64,000 nucleotides of DNA from Phyto melanocephala (GCA_941918925.1 OW799233.1:117689833-117753832), one strand, 5' to 3'. Shown: positions 1 to 12,583, counted from the first letter of the stretch. Notes: generated from the letters alone by a model not told the origin. Translations and numbers: made by a program.

Positions 1-1408
1 CGTCACCCAAAAGTATGGAGAAAACATGGTAGATTTAGCATTACGATGTCCTAGGGCTGGACTATATAAGCCAGCATTCATTTAAACGGACTAGTCTTAA
101 AGCCATTATACAGTTATTATCAATGCTATATGAAATCGTTAAAAAATAAGTACTAGTCACCGTGCTGAAAACTCTTGTCTGAAAATGGTATAGTCCATTA
201 CTGCAATTTATAGGACCATTTTGTGAATTGTCTATTTTAACGGAATTGACTCAGATATTATCTGCAGGGTTATTGTTTTTTTTCATATAAAAAATAATAA
301 TAATAAAAACATATGTATGTGTGTAGATAGTTTTTGATTTATTTTTTCTTGAAAGTCATTTGCATGTTAAAGACATATAATCATGCATTCATGCGTTTAT
401 TATTAAGAAAGAAATGTCTGAAGCATGTGCTTGAAACGGAACTTAAAAGGCATGTGCGATAAATTGAATTATATGTATAACAAGATAGGATTATACACAT
501 TCATACGAAAATATGTATGTATCTGTGAGCTTTTGATAAATTAACTTATTTATAATTTGCAAATGTTTAAGAAAATAAAAAAAACAACGAATCAAAAAAG
601 ACTGAAATTGAAGTTTATTATTTTTGTTGTAATATCTGTTATATAATAACTCGTAGCCAGGCGCGCTTTAATGAAAACTAATTAGAATTTTGTGCGTTGT
701 TGACTTTTGATAAAAGACTTTTAATTTAATTTATGAAATGTTCAAGAACAAAAAAATAACTAAAAGACAACGTGATATCTCTCAGAGTATTCTATATATA
801 AAGCGCTGATCAATGAAAACAAATAGTCTTGAAGATATTAGTTTTCTGTTTAAAAAAGGTGACAAATTTTTTATTCTCACTTAAGTTGTTTTTTCATAAG
901 GACCCAAATATAAACGTATATGTGACTTTATGACTAAGTTAAGAAATAACTCCCCAACTAGAATTGTTAAAGGATTTCAAAAGTTTAAAATTAATCAAAT
1001 AAAGTATAAAAAATATATATTTATTCGGAAAAAATCTATATATGGAAACATTTCTTTTAACATCCATCGAAAAATTTGGATAAAAATTATTTCTAATTAC
1101 CAAACAAACAAAAAGCCCATATAACAAAAAAATATTTTTTTTAAATATTCTGCTCCAATTTCTGTAAAATATTCCATAAAAATAAAATTAATTTTTTTTC
1201 TAAAACTAAAACAATTATGTAGAACATTTGCATAAATATTTGACTAGAATTGCGAAAATGTGCTAAATAAAATTTAAAAACATTTTTTATAAGTAACAGC
1301 GAATAAGTCCGAACTTAAATGCATAAAGTTATTACCAGAAAACGGCATATTCGTATTTCTTCATGAATAATTGTACCCTTTATTTGTTGTGCCAAGGGTG
1401 TAAATATT
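1..1408. other. AT-rich stretch, nothing recognised
   Basis: No gene or repeat end was recognised. The longest open frames (about 60 codons, overlapping on both strands near 930-1127) are low-complexity Lys/Ile/Asn-rich readings of AT-rich DNA with no domain, so they are not called. Confidence 0.5.
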
Positions 1409-2074
1409 CGCAAAGAAAAAATATGGTTGTGGTAATCATAATCTAAGAGCAACATACTATGATTAAGTTATCATTATTATGTTAAATTAAAGTATCATGC
1501 AATAACAATTTATACGACAATAGTTGAAATCGACAATCTTTGCTGTTTTACAGCACATTATTTAATTTTGCCTTAAATAAGATAAACTTACCATTTAAAT
1601 TGTAATTTTTATATCATTTTTTTTTTTACATTTTCGCGTTTATTTTTAAATTTCTTTAATTATTCCAAAATTTTTGTAAGTTTTTTGCATCTCAAACTTT
1701 TAAAATAATAAAAATTTATCAACAAGAAGAAAAACAGTTAAAATCAAAATATTATTTTAAAAGATCATTGCTTGATTGCTTTTTAATCATACTGTTGTCT
1801 CACCTATTATTTAGTGATTATTTTTAATTTTTACTGCTTTTGAATATAATGTTATTTTTGTCAAAATAATTTTTTTAAATCATACTATTTTTAAATAATA
1901 ACCATTTTGAAATTTTTACGAAAAGTACACATTAAATGATACAACTCAAAATAAACCTTGATTATCGTGACAAAACCTATGATGAAATAAGATAAATTAA
2001 ACTATTACTTGTTTTTGACAACCGAATATAATATGATCATCGTGATCATGTCGTAAACATGGTTTTCTCTGCGT
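1409..2074 (+). mobile_element. Family A MITE, degraded copy 1
   Basis: Diverged copy of the ~730 bp family seen intact at 3000-3731, in the same orientation. The left end keeps CGCAAAGAAAAA-ATATGGTTGTGG and the right end keeps an eroded version of CATGGTTTTTCTTTGCGTG. The inside aligns over its whole length with the intact copy (for example the GTTTGAG/CTCAAAC segment and the ATCATACTGTTGTCTCAC segment). It has no coding capacity. Terminal bases are mutated, so no TA duplication can be shown. Confidence 0.75.
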
Positions 2075-2325
2075 ATAGGTTTAACATTCTGTAATTTCTA
2101 CAATATTAATTAATTAAGATATTTTAGGTAAGTCGATTGAAAAATTCCGATTGTCCGTATATTAATCGAAATCAATCTTTAAGAACATGTTGCAGAGATC
2201 ATAAAGAAGTATCAATCTTATGGAAATATTCGTGAATAAAACGCCATTCACGCTTACCATCATATAAATAAAAAAGCACGACTGTCTCTCTATATTTTTT
2301 TTACTTCAAAATGTAAACATATTGA

Positions 2326-2475
2326 GGGGCCAAATTACGGCATTCGATCACGATCGAAATTTTACTCGAACGATCGAAATTTTACTCGAACGATCGAGTT
2401 CGCTATGCTTTAGTATAGAAATTCTAATAAGAATTTTAAAATTTCGATCACGTTCGAATGCCGTAATTTGCCCCC
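2326..2475. mobile_element. 150 bp fold-back MITE
   Basis: The ends are inverted copies of about 35 bases: GGGGC(C)AAATTACGGCATTCGA on the left and the complement TCGAATGCCGTAATTTGCCCC on the right. The 20-base unit ACGATCGAAATTTTACTCGA occurs twice in tandem inside the left arm. No clear target duplication and no coding sequence. It is probably a small non-autonomous DNA transposon; superfamily unknown. Confidence 0.65.
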
Positions 2476-2997
2476 GGCCCTCTGATAGTTTATAGATATG
2501 TTTGTGTTTTTTCTAAATACTACTTGCAAAAAATTTTGGACAATTCGGTTACAAATCGGCAAAGTTCTTGGCAAAAATTTATTGGGAAAATAAACATATA
2601 ATTTTTAAAATACATCCAGTTACGCAAGATCCTAAAATGTTCTTCAACAGGCCTAGAATTGTAAATTCACACCTAGATCTTGAAGGAAATTGGTTGGAGC
2701 CCACTGAGATATAAGCACATTAGCTCCTCGACATCCCTTAAGCTTTCTGAGAACGTCCAATGAAAGAGCTTGACTATCAAAATAATAATAAATAATAATA
2801 AATAACTAATACTTTTTATAAATAATTTAATAATTTTAATCACCACATCCCCCACCCAAAGCGATACCAAATTAAATAGTTAAACTATGATATAAAGAGA
2901 ATAAGAGATGAGTCCCTAATTAAAATGACTGGTAGATTTAAGCATTTTACATATAAGTAATTCAACAATTTCAACAACCACCAAATCCCTTTACTGG
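2476..2997. other. AT-rich stretch, nothing recognised
   Basis: Only a short AATAAT run near 2780-2805 stands out. No gene or repeat end is visible. Confidence 0.45.
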
Positions 2998-2999
2998 TA

Positions 3000-3731
3000 C
3001 ACGCAAAGAAAAAATATGGTTGTGGTAACCATAATCGAAGAGCAACATACTATGATTGAATTGTATGATAATGTTTAAAAATAATAATGGTTACCAGTTA
3101 TCATTATTATGTTTAATTAAAGTATCATTCAATAATCATATATATGACTACAATTGAAATCGACAATCTTTGCTTTGTTACGGCAAATTATTGTCTTTTG
3201 CTGTAACATACACATATTCATTGTACTCACCAATTTAATTTCAATTTTTTACCAATATTTTTTTACATTTTCTCGTTTATTTTTAAATTTTTTTTAATTT
3301 TTAAAAATTTTTTTTCCTTTTTTTGACATCTCAAACTTTTAAAATAATAAAAATTTATTCAGCAAGAAGAATAACAATTGAAATCAAATTATTATTAAAA
3401 AAAATCATAGATTGATTATTTTGTAATCATACTGTTGTCTCACTTATTATTTGATGATTATTTTTAATTTTTAATGATTTTGAATATCATTTTATTTTTG
3501 TCAGATTAATTTTTATACATCATACTATTTTTAAATGATAGCCATTTTAATATTTTTACGAAAAGTAAACATTAAATGATACAATTCAAACAAATGCTTG
3601 ATTATCGTGACAAAATATATGATGAAATGAAACAAAAATAACTATTACTTGTTTTCGACAACCAAATATTGTTTTAGAAAAAATAATATGACCGTCGTGA
3701 TCATGTCGCAACCATGGTTTTTCTTTGCGTG
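3000..3731 (+). mobile_element. Family A MITE, intact copy 2 (732 bp)
   Basis: Best-preserved copy. It begins CACGCAAAGAAAAAATATGG and ends with the inverted CCATGGTTTTTCTTTGCGTG. The bases TA lie on both sides (2998-2999 and 3732-3733), which fits a Tc1/mariner-type target duplication. Inside are AT-rich blocks with repeated ATGAT/ATCAT motifs and no open frame of note. The two ends diverge after about 20 bases (GTTGTGGTAACC versus GTTGCGACATG), so it is a MITE with short imperfect TIRs rather than a full fold-back. The autonomous parent is not in the window. Confidence 0.85.
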
Positions 3732-3733
3732 TA

Positions 3734-6597
3734 TAAAATAAAAAATTTAAAGAAAATCAAAAACGGTGTATTAAATAAAATTTTGGATATATGGATCAGA
3801 CGAAGTACTAATGCCTTTGTTCCCTTCAACCCCCACAAAATAAATGTCAAACAAAAGGATTGATCAGTGGAATATAGTTAACTATAGTGAAGTCTAAAAT
3901 CAAACATGGCGTCAGATAAAAAATGCCCGATTCTCTTAAGCCCCACGGATATAGACATGAAATGAAGCGCCTATAAAAATCCAAAACTATATATTGCGTC
4001 GAAAAAACTCATGCATATCTAAGTTACGCTACGATGTGGTCATTGTATCTCAATGTGTATGATGGTGAAGATTCGGAATGGCGAAAAATATAAATGTTGC
4101 AAGAGTGTTTCTTTTAATAATTTATTTATTACTGTTGTTTTATTATTTCGGCTTGAGGTTTATTTATTACTTTTTGATATCTTTGAATTTTGGCTTTGTT
4201 AGAATAAAGATGTGTAGAAAAAAATTTTTGACAAATCAGAAGTTTCTCGAATATTTATTTACAGTAACATAAAATTTTTTCTTTATTATTTTATTATTTA
4301 ATATTTTTCTTTAAATTAAATTTAATACAAATGCACGCATTTGTATGTCTACACTTACGTATTTGCTTATATATGTATGTACATATGAATGTATGTATTT
4401 ACAGTCATTTGCTCACTCTAACGTCGAAATTCTTGATGAACATTTTCAGTAAATTAATTCAAATTGATTGAATTGCCAACATGATACTTGACATGCCATA
4501 ATCATTTCAAATGCCTTATTACTACTCTTTATTTTGGAATTTAATATCTTTTTTTTTTTTTTGTTTTTTGTAACGTCTGCGGTCATCATCACTTCGTTAA
4601 GTAAAATATTTCAAATTTTATTAATTCCACATTGATGAAATAAACTATAATTAATAAGATTTTATTGCACTTTTATTTGAAAGTGATTCATTAAAATTTT
4701 TAACAATCAATTGGTTTATTTGGCATTTTTGTAAAAAAAATAATACTAAAATTTATTTTAATAACGAAAAATGCAAAAATATATTTTTTTATTATTACAA
4801 ATGCTAGATAGTAAAGTTCCTACGGTAAAAAAATTTTAATTTGTTTTTTTTGGGCAACTATTTTGTGGATTTAAACGTATTACAAATATTTGTATAAAGA
4901 TTTCATCAGTTTTTGAAAAAGTTAATAAAAATTTTTTTGTTAAGTGTTTGGCATTTTAATTTAAATATATTGAGTATTTTATGTGTTTGTGTTTATGTTT
5001 CCTTGAACTTGACTCGAATATTTTGGAGGTTGTGTTTGTATTTTTGGTTTTATTAACTGCAGGTTTAGAAAGTTTTTCAAATACCCTACAAACTACTTTA
5101 GTAATTTTGTTATATATTATATTTTTGTACTTAATCTTACAAACACGTAATTTCAATTGTTTTTTATAGTCATGAAACTTGCTGATATATTTCAAAAGAA
5201 AGTTTTTTTTTTTATTATGTTAGGATGTGTTGTCTTAAATTTATGGTTCTCTTTAATAACCGCATTTTAGCAAGTTTTGTGTTAATGATGAGAAATAGTT
5301 TTATTTTTTCATAAGCTTCCTCTGGTCTTTTTAACAAATAATTACATTTACAGGCCTAGTTTAGAATTAATAGAAGAAAAATTGCATGAAATTAAGTTGT
5401 TTAAAGTTAATTTCAAATCTAAATAAAATCATTACGAAAATCTTCCCTTAAAATCAACTCTCGGAATTTCGTTCCTTTCTTTTTCATTTCCCAAGTTTCA
5501 AATAAATGCAAGCAGTATTTGAAAGGCAATACATTAAATTTTTGTTGTTGTACTTTTTGTTAAAACTATTTTTTTATATTTTAAGCATTAAGTTTTATTT
5601 ATTATAAAATTAATATTTTATAACGAAGTTTAATTCTCGTAATGAAAGAATGATAAAAAAAATTATTTTTTCCTACAAAAAAGCACCATGCAAACAATCA
5701 CTGTGGGTTAACGTTCTGTTAAATACAAACTGTTAAATAAATATAAACTGTTAAATACAAACAAAAATATAAATTATAATAATAAAAATTTTTGTGAAAC
5801 AATCATGTTTATATCGTTATATACTTAACGGATACGGCTGGAGAAATTTGGTGATAATATAAAAGATAATTACAATCAAAGAAAATGTGTTGCTGTTGGT
5901 AAATTTCATTTAAAGTCGTTGTTGTAAGGCGACGTAATTCTTGACGATTTCAGTAATGCTTAAACCGGAAAGTTACATTCAACACTTACTCGCCGATTAA
6001 AAGTGTTGACGATAAAACCGTTGACGGTTTCGAAAATACCTTCCTAAACTTTGTACACTAAGAGGTTAGGAAGACGCAAATGGTGAGGGAATGCATGAGT
6101 TGAGTAAACATCTTATCGGATATTTTCATGTAGAGTATTTAAGGTGGTTATAGAGACTCAAGTCATGTATATTGAGGATTACAGATATAAACACATTAAG
6201 TGTGAATATTTTGCAAGACCTCAGTCTAACGAAGACGCTGGCGATTATAAAGTGCGATTAAGATTGTCGGAGATAATTAGTTGGCAATGCCAAATCGTTT
6301 TCTAGCCCTAATAAAACATCTGTAGGTACGTGGAACTCATTGAAGAGATGCCGATTGGTATTCTTGATATTACAGGGAAGCTGCTGTAGTTGTCAAGATA
6401 TATTATAAAATGTGTTCAATTTGTATTGGAGGTACTACGCTCACCTAAAATATAAAACAAAATCTTTGCCTATATCCTTTCGGAAGGTAGATCCAGAGCA
6501 TTGGTGAAAAAAATTAACAACTCGAATAAGTAATTTTGATGAAAATTCACAGCATCAAAACTCACATTTCCTCTTTATTAAATAAGTATATGTGACA
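3734..6597. other. 2.9 kb AT-rich stretch, nothing recognised
   Basis: No gene was recognised. Short frames at 4078-4272, 4956-5195 and 4981-5169 are hydrophobic or low-complexity readings of AT-rich DNA, two of them antisense to each other, and are not called. ATGT-type simple sequence lies near 4365-4400. The stretch 5880-6460 is less AT-rich than its surroundings and holds a small hairpin (CAACACTT...AAGTGTTG, about 5979-6010); it could be a very old transposon relic, but no homology was recognised. Confidence 0.45.
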
Positions 6598-6804
6598 GCG
6601 CGTAGAGAAAGGAACCTAAGGGTAAAAACAGGTTTTGTTCAGGTGAGCCATTTTAAAGATTAAATGATTTTTCTATTTTATTAAATTGTTCATAAAAAAA
6701 AATAAATTTTTTGTAGTTTCGTAAAATCAAGTTATTTTGTTAATTTAGTAGGGGAAAAAGTGAAAATAAATAAATTTTACCGTTAGGTCCCTTTCCATTT
6801 GCGC
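6598..6804. mobile_element. 207 bp TIR MITE
   Basis: The ends are imperfect inverted repeats of about 28 bases: left GCGCGTAGAGAAAGGAACCT followed by AAGGGTAAAA; right end in complement GCGCAAATGGAAAGGGACCT followed by AACGGTAAAA. The interior is A/T-rich and non-coding. No target duplication is obvious and no second copy was seen, so the superfamily is unknown. Confidence 0.6.
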
Positions 6805-8711
6805 TTAGAATCGTCGATTTCACTTTTATAAAACTCGCATATCTCTGGGAGGGAACACTTTTGGGGCATGGGATCGGTCTCATTCGATGCTCAGATGTTG
6901 TCACGTATGTAGATTTCTTTTAATTTTTCTTTCAGAAAAAAAAAACTCGACCACAATACATACATAAAACTATTAATAAAAATATTATCTTTATCAAAAA
7001 AAGTGTTTACGCTTATTTGGGAAAATATTTGTGTAATGTGAAAATAGCTTTAGTTGCTGCTTTTTTAATTTGTATTACATGTTGTTGACAAATGTGCACA
7101 ACAACTTGCTTCCGTGGCTGTTAAATTTGTCTCTTTTTCAATAAGCTTCTAATATCTTTTTGGCATCTATTTGGAAGCGAACTAAAATAAGCTAGATTAT
7201 AATATGGATGCATAAAGTGGAGTATAGCAATATGTTATATGCACAACATCTAAGTTGTTGTCAATAAATGTCTTCGCAACTGCATATATTCTGGCTTGTA
7301 ACAATACCCGATTGTGGGCTAAAATGTTAAATTTTATAATTCTGAACTTGTGGTTGTTTTTGTATATCAATAAAATCATTGCAAAATTATAATTTTTTAA
7401 TAAAAATGGAAAATGTTTTGCAGCAGTTGGCCTACTCTTTACTAAAACTATACTATAACTGGGAAATTTGATGTCGATTTGTTGTTTCAAAACGGATCAT
7501 TTCAATAACTAATGAATATACTTATTAATTTTGATATGCATTCTTGCTAGAACAATTAATTTTAATAGAAAATCAGAGGTTACAGAACTGATTTCAATAT
7601 ACGTTAATACACGTTTTAAATTATGTAGCTACTTAAATGGCTTAGAGAGTAAAAGCCTCCGATCATAGAATAAGTCGAAGGGACCAATACAGCTATACAA
7701 ATTTGTTACAAAAATCCCATTAATTGAATCTGGAAGCGTAAATGGTGTTGGATTCACCATACACTGTGCAACCCAGCGGGTAATCTAGCAAGTCACGCAC
7801 TAGACTTGAATCTCTGGAATATCGTCGAGTAGGAACAGCAGTATTTGTGTACATGAAAATGCCAATTTGTTATGCAGCTCTCAAAATTGCACCTTGAACG
7901 AAATAAATTAACCATCGAGTGGATAATAGTGCTAACTGAGATGATCTTTTTATGGCCCTACGCTGCGGGTACGAGTAAAAGGAATATATAAGTTTATGTT
8001 TGTACGAGATTTAAACATTGTTACAGAATTAGTTACAAGATTTCAGTTTTATGAGTTTAGTTCACAGGTAACCCTCATATAACACGTTAGATAAGTTTTA
8101 GAAAAATGTAGTGCTTACCGAATTCTTCTTATAAAAATCGAAAAATAGGTGCAAAAAAGGGGTTAGTTCGAAAAAAAACCAAAACAAATTAGAGCTGGTA
8201 CATTAAAATTGCTTTAGTTTAAAAAATAAAAAAAAATTTCGTTGTACGAATCAAAGAAACGTTTTTATTGCATTTATTCATATATTGGAAAGCAGCATTT
8301 TGTATTTACACATTTTTTGTTGTATACATATTACTGTGTTGTGCCGGTTACGTTTACTTCAATATTATATGAAATGACTTGCAATGTTTTAATAGCACTA
8401 GATCGAATCTGGACTTCACCTGTACAAGGCATATCCATAAGGTATATGCATCGCGGCAACAAACACAACAATAAAAACACATGTATTTTGTTTTTGTATA
8501 TATGCCGGCATATGTCACACAATTTTTTTATTTTATTCTTTAATTTAAATGATTTTTAAAAACTTTAAAGCGAAAACTTTTTATTCATGGTTTTGTATTT
8601 TTTAAAACGTTTTAAACCAACTGAAATTGCGAATTTTTTATTGTATAATAAAATTGAAAAAATTAAGTTTGACAACTGCAGGCAAGACTTTTAAAAAAGT
8701 TGGTAACGCTT
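6805..8711. other. AT-rich stretch with one orphan family F end
   Basis: No gene was recognised. The stretch 7630-7960 is less AT-rich and may be an old repeat, without recognisable homology. Frames at 7197-7490 and 8242-8559 lack any domain. At 8425-8460 there is an isolated match to one end of family F (CAAGGCATATCCATAAGGTA), with no partner end found. Confidence 0.4.
8702..8711. repeat. Left target duplication of family F copy 1
   Basis: GGTAACGCTT here is repeated exactly at 9140-9149 on the other side of the element, supporting insertion with duplication of 9-10 bases. Confidence 0.8.
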
Positions 8712-9139
8712 AAGGCGAATTCATACAGGTGTAATTGTCAGCACATGATGATGGGGAAACACAATGTCTAAATTTGTTGAATTCTCCTTGATTTCATTTA
8801 TTTATGCAGGAATGAAAAATTAGATTTTCGATTCCGAATTAAACATTTAACTTAATTGTGCTTTTTTGATAAAAAAAATTTACCAAATTTATGTATATTT
8901 GTTGTTCTTGCACCATTTATAATGTGCTTCACAAACACATAACCTTTTTTAATAAAATTTTATTGAAATAAACATATACAAACAACTGTTGTATCTCTGT
9001 TATACAAATTGGCCTTGACAGAAAAAATCCCCTAAAAAGTTGCTTTGATCAAAGACAATAGACTATATATATATTTAGTCTATTGTCTTTGCTTTGATGT
9101 ATCAACTCGCCGTTGCATATACCTGTAAGAATATGCCTT
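8712..9139 (+). mobile_element. Family F DNA transposon/MITE, copy 1 (428 bp)
   Basis: The termini are AAGGCGAATTCATACAGGT on the left and, in complement, AAGGCATATTCTTACAGGT on the right: 19-base TIRs with three mismatches. Exact 10 bp direct repeats flank it. A second copy in the opposite orientation at 34325-34669 shares both ends and is flanked by 9 bp repeats. A 9-10 bp duplication excludes Tc1/mariner (TA), piggyBac (TTAA) and the usual 8 bp of hAT and P, and points to a Mutator-like (MULE) origin; that is inference. There is no transposase frame. A perfect hairpin lies near the right end (9050-9091). Confidence 0.8.
9050..9091. repeat. Perfect 16 bp inverted repeat, AT loop
   Basis: CAAAGACAATAGACTA (9050-9065) is followed by ten bases and then its exact complement TAGTCTATTGTCTTTG (9076-9091). 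It lies inside family F copy 1, close to its right TIR. It is probably structural DNA of the transposon rather than an RNA gene. Confidence 0.75.
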
Positions 9140-9149
9140 GGTAACGCTT
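9140..9149. repeat. Right target duplication of family F copy 1
   Basis: Exact repeat of the ten bases at 8702-8711. Confidence 0.8.
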
Positions 9150-9803
9150 TTAAAATGTATATAAAAAAAACAGTCAGCTGATTGGATACGAGTACCTTAT
9201 GGATATGTCTTGCACCTGTATATTAAAATTAACTTACATAAAAAAATTTACGGTATCACTGTATAAGTATATAAAACAACAAAAAGGTGTAGTTGTAGTA
9301 CACAAGATATACAAAACTGAATATCAAGTTTATTTATATAATATAATAAGCACTGGCAATATTCAAATGTGTTTATATACATAAATAAAATAAAACGTAA
9401 ATTTCAGAAGTGCTGATTATTATTTGCAATAAAAAGAATCCCAGTTTATTTAGAGAAAATAAGTCAATATTTTTGTCTTGAAGAATATCCTTTTAATAAA
9501 TTTAGATTAATTTAACTAACTAATTAATAATGTTTTTAATAAAGCAAACAATATAAAAATAAACAATATAAAATAACAATATAAAATAAAAGTTTACAAT
9601 TAATTATGTATATTACTGTTATATTGTTAAAAAAAATAATAATTAATTTAAGTTTTTAATTTATATATTTTTTTAAAAAGTTTTATTTTTTTTATTAATC
9701 GATAAATCGCTGACCGAAAAAATGATTACTCAAGTAATTTAAAAAAATATTATTATTAAAAATATTTTTTTTGTTTAATGTTCGAAATACATATGTACAT
9801 ACA
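9150..9803. other. AT-rich stretch, nothing recognised
   Basis: Low-complexity AT-rich DNA. The 61-codon frame at 9199-9384 has no recognisable domain. Confidence 0.45.
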
Positions 9804-9805
9804 TA

Positions 9806-10536
9806 CACGCAAAGAAAAACCATGGTTACGACATGATCACGACGGTCATATTATTTTTTCTAAAACAATATTTGGTTGTCGAAAACAATTAATAGTAATT
9901 TTTGTTTCATTTCATCATATATTTTGTCACGATAGTCAAGCATTTGTTTGAATTGTATCATTTAATGATTACTTTTCGTAAAAATTTCCAAATGGTTATC
10001 ATTTAAAAATAGTATAATTTAAAAAAAATAATTTGACAACAATAACATTATATTCAAAATCAATAAAAATTAAAAATAATCATTAAATAATAAGTGAGAA
10101 AACAGTATGATTACAAAATAATCAAGCTATGATTTTTTTTAATTATAATTTGATTTCAGTTGTTCTTCTTCTTGCTGAATAAATTTTTATTATTTGAAAA
10201 GTTTGAGATGTCAAAAAAAGGAACAAAAATTTTGAAAAATTAAAATAAATTTAAAAATAAACGAGAAAATGTAAAAAAATATTGGTAAAAAATTGCAATT
10301 AAATTGGTGAGTACAAGCAATATGTGTATGTTACAGCAAAAGACAATAATTTGCCGTAAAAAAGCAAAGATTGTCGATTTCAATTGTAGTCATATATATG
10401 ATTATTGAATGATACTTAAATTAAACATAATAATGATAACTGGTAACCATTATTATTTTAAACATAATCATACAATTCAATCATAGTATGTTGCTCTTCG
10501 ATTATGGTTACCACAACCATATTTTTTCTTTGCGTG
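9806..10536 (-). mobile_element. Family A MITE, intact copy 3 (731 bp)
   Basis: Reverse-orientation copy of the element at 3000-3731. It begins CACGCAAAGAAAAACCATGG and ends with the complement of CACGCAAAGAAAAAATATGG, flanked by TA on both sides (9804-9805, 10537-10538). The interior matches throughout, including the TGTATGTTACAGCAAAAGAC segment and the GATTATGGTTACCACAACC segment next to the right TIR. No coding capacity. Confidence 0.85.
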
Positions 10537-10538
10537 TA

Positions 10539-11690
10539 TGTAGTTTATTATTTCTACCATGCCTAAAAGTAAGCACGTTTTTAATTTTTATTCCTCCATT
10601 CAATTTAATTTTTTTTTCTCAACCTCTATGAAATATGAGCCATCACATTTACTCATTCATATGATAGCTGTTGTTATTGCTGTTGTTTTTTTTTATTATT
10701 TATTATTAATTTTAATTTGTTTTCTCTTCGCTGACTTTTTAAGTTCGTTTTCATTCATTCATTCATTTAGTTCCGTCACTCGATTTACTTTTAGTCTACA
10801 ATAATTTAGAGCACAATTTCACACATTGTTGTTGCTTGTATGTATTATTGTACAATATTTTTGTGGAAATATATTTCGTATTTTATTACAAAACAGGGTT
10901 AATGATGCAATGCGGAAAAATGTTTTTAATTTATTTATTTTTTTGTTGTTGATTTTTTTTGTTTGTTTGTTAAAAAAAAACAAACATTTTATTTTTGTAA
11001 TATAAGTGTATGGCAGAGCATGCACAAACACATTTTATCCGATATTGCTGCAGGAATCAAAGAGCTACAAAAAGTTAAGAGAAAGAATATTAGCTGTTTT
11101 ACATTGTTTGGCTGTTTACATGATTATGTTATTTTTTCGCGACGAAAATATTAAAATTTCAAGGCTTAAGGGGCATTACATATTTTAAAGAAATTTTATT
11201 ATAGGAATTTAAAGAAAATAATTTTACTTGGAAGAGTAAGTTTAAGCTAAGAAAAAAACTAAAAAAGAGAGATTTGCCAAGTTAAAGATACTGTACAAGC
11301 TGATAATGTAGTATCATTGAGATGCCCCTGCATCTTGTACAGACCTGTATGTTGTATCAATTCATATCAACATTCATTCATTCACTCATTCATTATCAAT
11401 AATAAATTGCTCTTGTAAATCAGCACATCTCAAATTAATTATGCTTAGATATAATAAAATAAAATGAATTATCTTAGTGCTTTTCCTATACATTCAGCAC
11501 AGAGATTATTTTTTTTTCATTCCTAGAATAATTGAAACACCTTTTTGTTTCCACTTGTAAACATGAACTTCCTCTAGAGCTATTTTTAAAAAAACTTGGA
11601 AAAATCGGCAACTATTCAGCAAAGTTATAAACAAATATAATTTTTTACTAAATCCAATGAAAAGGTGCTTCAATCATAATTAACGATGTT
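10539..11690. other. AT-rich stretch, nothing recognised
   Basis: Contains T- and A-runs and short frames (10559-10804, 10819-11188) without domains. A weak hairpin CTGTACAAG...CTTGTACAG lies at about 11292-11343. Confidence 0.4.
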
Positions 11691-11694
11691 AATT

Positions 11695-12575
11695 ATCAGT
11701 CACACCTAAACGTCAAGTTTTTTGTCTTTGTTACAGTGTTTGACAAATTCAACCTTTTACCAATATGGGTCTCTAAATCATAATGCAATATGTACACTTC
11801 GGTTTTTTTTTTTTGGTCTGCATAATCGAAAAAATGTGTCTATAATCTCAAATTTCAGCAAACCGGGTCTGTAGGAAATGTGAAAACATCTGTGCAATGT
11901 CGCCTAGTTCGTTCTGCAAAAAAAATTGCCGTTGTTCAAGATAGTGTCCCTCACAACTAAACATCTCACGAACACCACTTATGCAAATTTTAAGTACATA
12001 TATATTTTAATTTATAAGGTTCAATCGACTTAGTACTTAGTCTAAAGAGTGCAAATTTAGACTATGTAAGCGTCGCCAATATGGCGAATGGTTGGCTAGA
12101 CAGACAAAAGTGAATAATGACTTTACAAAGAAAATCATCTTTAGCGAGTATGACTGTTTTCAGTGCATCAGTTACGAAACAAAATCCCGAATTTTAAATC
12201 TTCGACTGATTGTTGAAAAAACTGATTTATCTACCAAAAATGACTATTTGGTATAACTTATGGGCTGGGCGGCATCATTGGGCTGTTATTCTTCTTTAAA
12301 AAAGATGTCGACCAAGCAGTAACCGTAAATGATGTTTGCTATAGCGATTTGATAAAGGAATTCCTGTGTCCCGAAATTGAGAATATCTTGGTTGCGCTTT
12401 CCGTAAAGCCTTTAAAACAATGGCCGTGTAATTTCACGTCGTGGTGGTACTAATTGACCGCCAAATAATGTGATCATCATTAAAATATGATCAATCGGAT
12501 AGAAGTATGCCACCAAAGCCGTGATCAGCATTCAAACGATATTTTGTTTTACAAATAATTGTCAAAGATCATTCT
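11695..12575 (+). pseudogene. Decayed mariner transposase (longer relative of the deleted mariners)
   Basis: A mariner-family transposase once moved DNA by DDE/D cut-and-paste chemistry; this copy is dead. The 5' untranslated part (CACACCTAAACGTCAAGTTTTTT, about 11700-11723) matches the deleted mariner at 59260-59850. The segment around 11860-11950 (GGTCTGTA.GAAATGTGAAAACATCTGTG) matches the same element. Further on, an interrupted frame near 12260-12380 reads GGIIGLLFF... then AVTVND..Y.DLI.EFLCPEIE, the usual block before the second catalytic Asp, and the end near 12510-12565 resembles the SRGGHLNDILF C-terminus. Stops, frameshifts and loss of the FQQDGA block are evident. It abuts the family B element at 12584. 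Confidence 0.7.
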
Positions 12576-12583
12576 TACATACT

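Noticed and set aside
8242..8559. 105-codon plus-strand frame
   Set aside because: Contains an orphan family F end, is Tyr/Phe/Ile-rich and has no domain; overlapped by an antisense frame.
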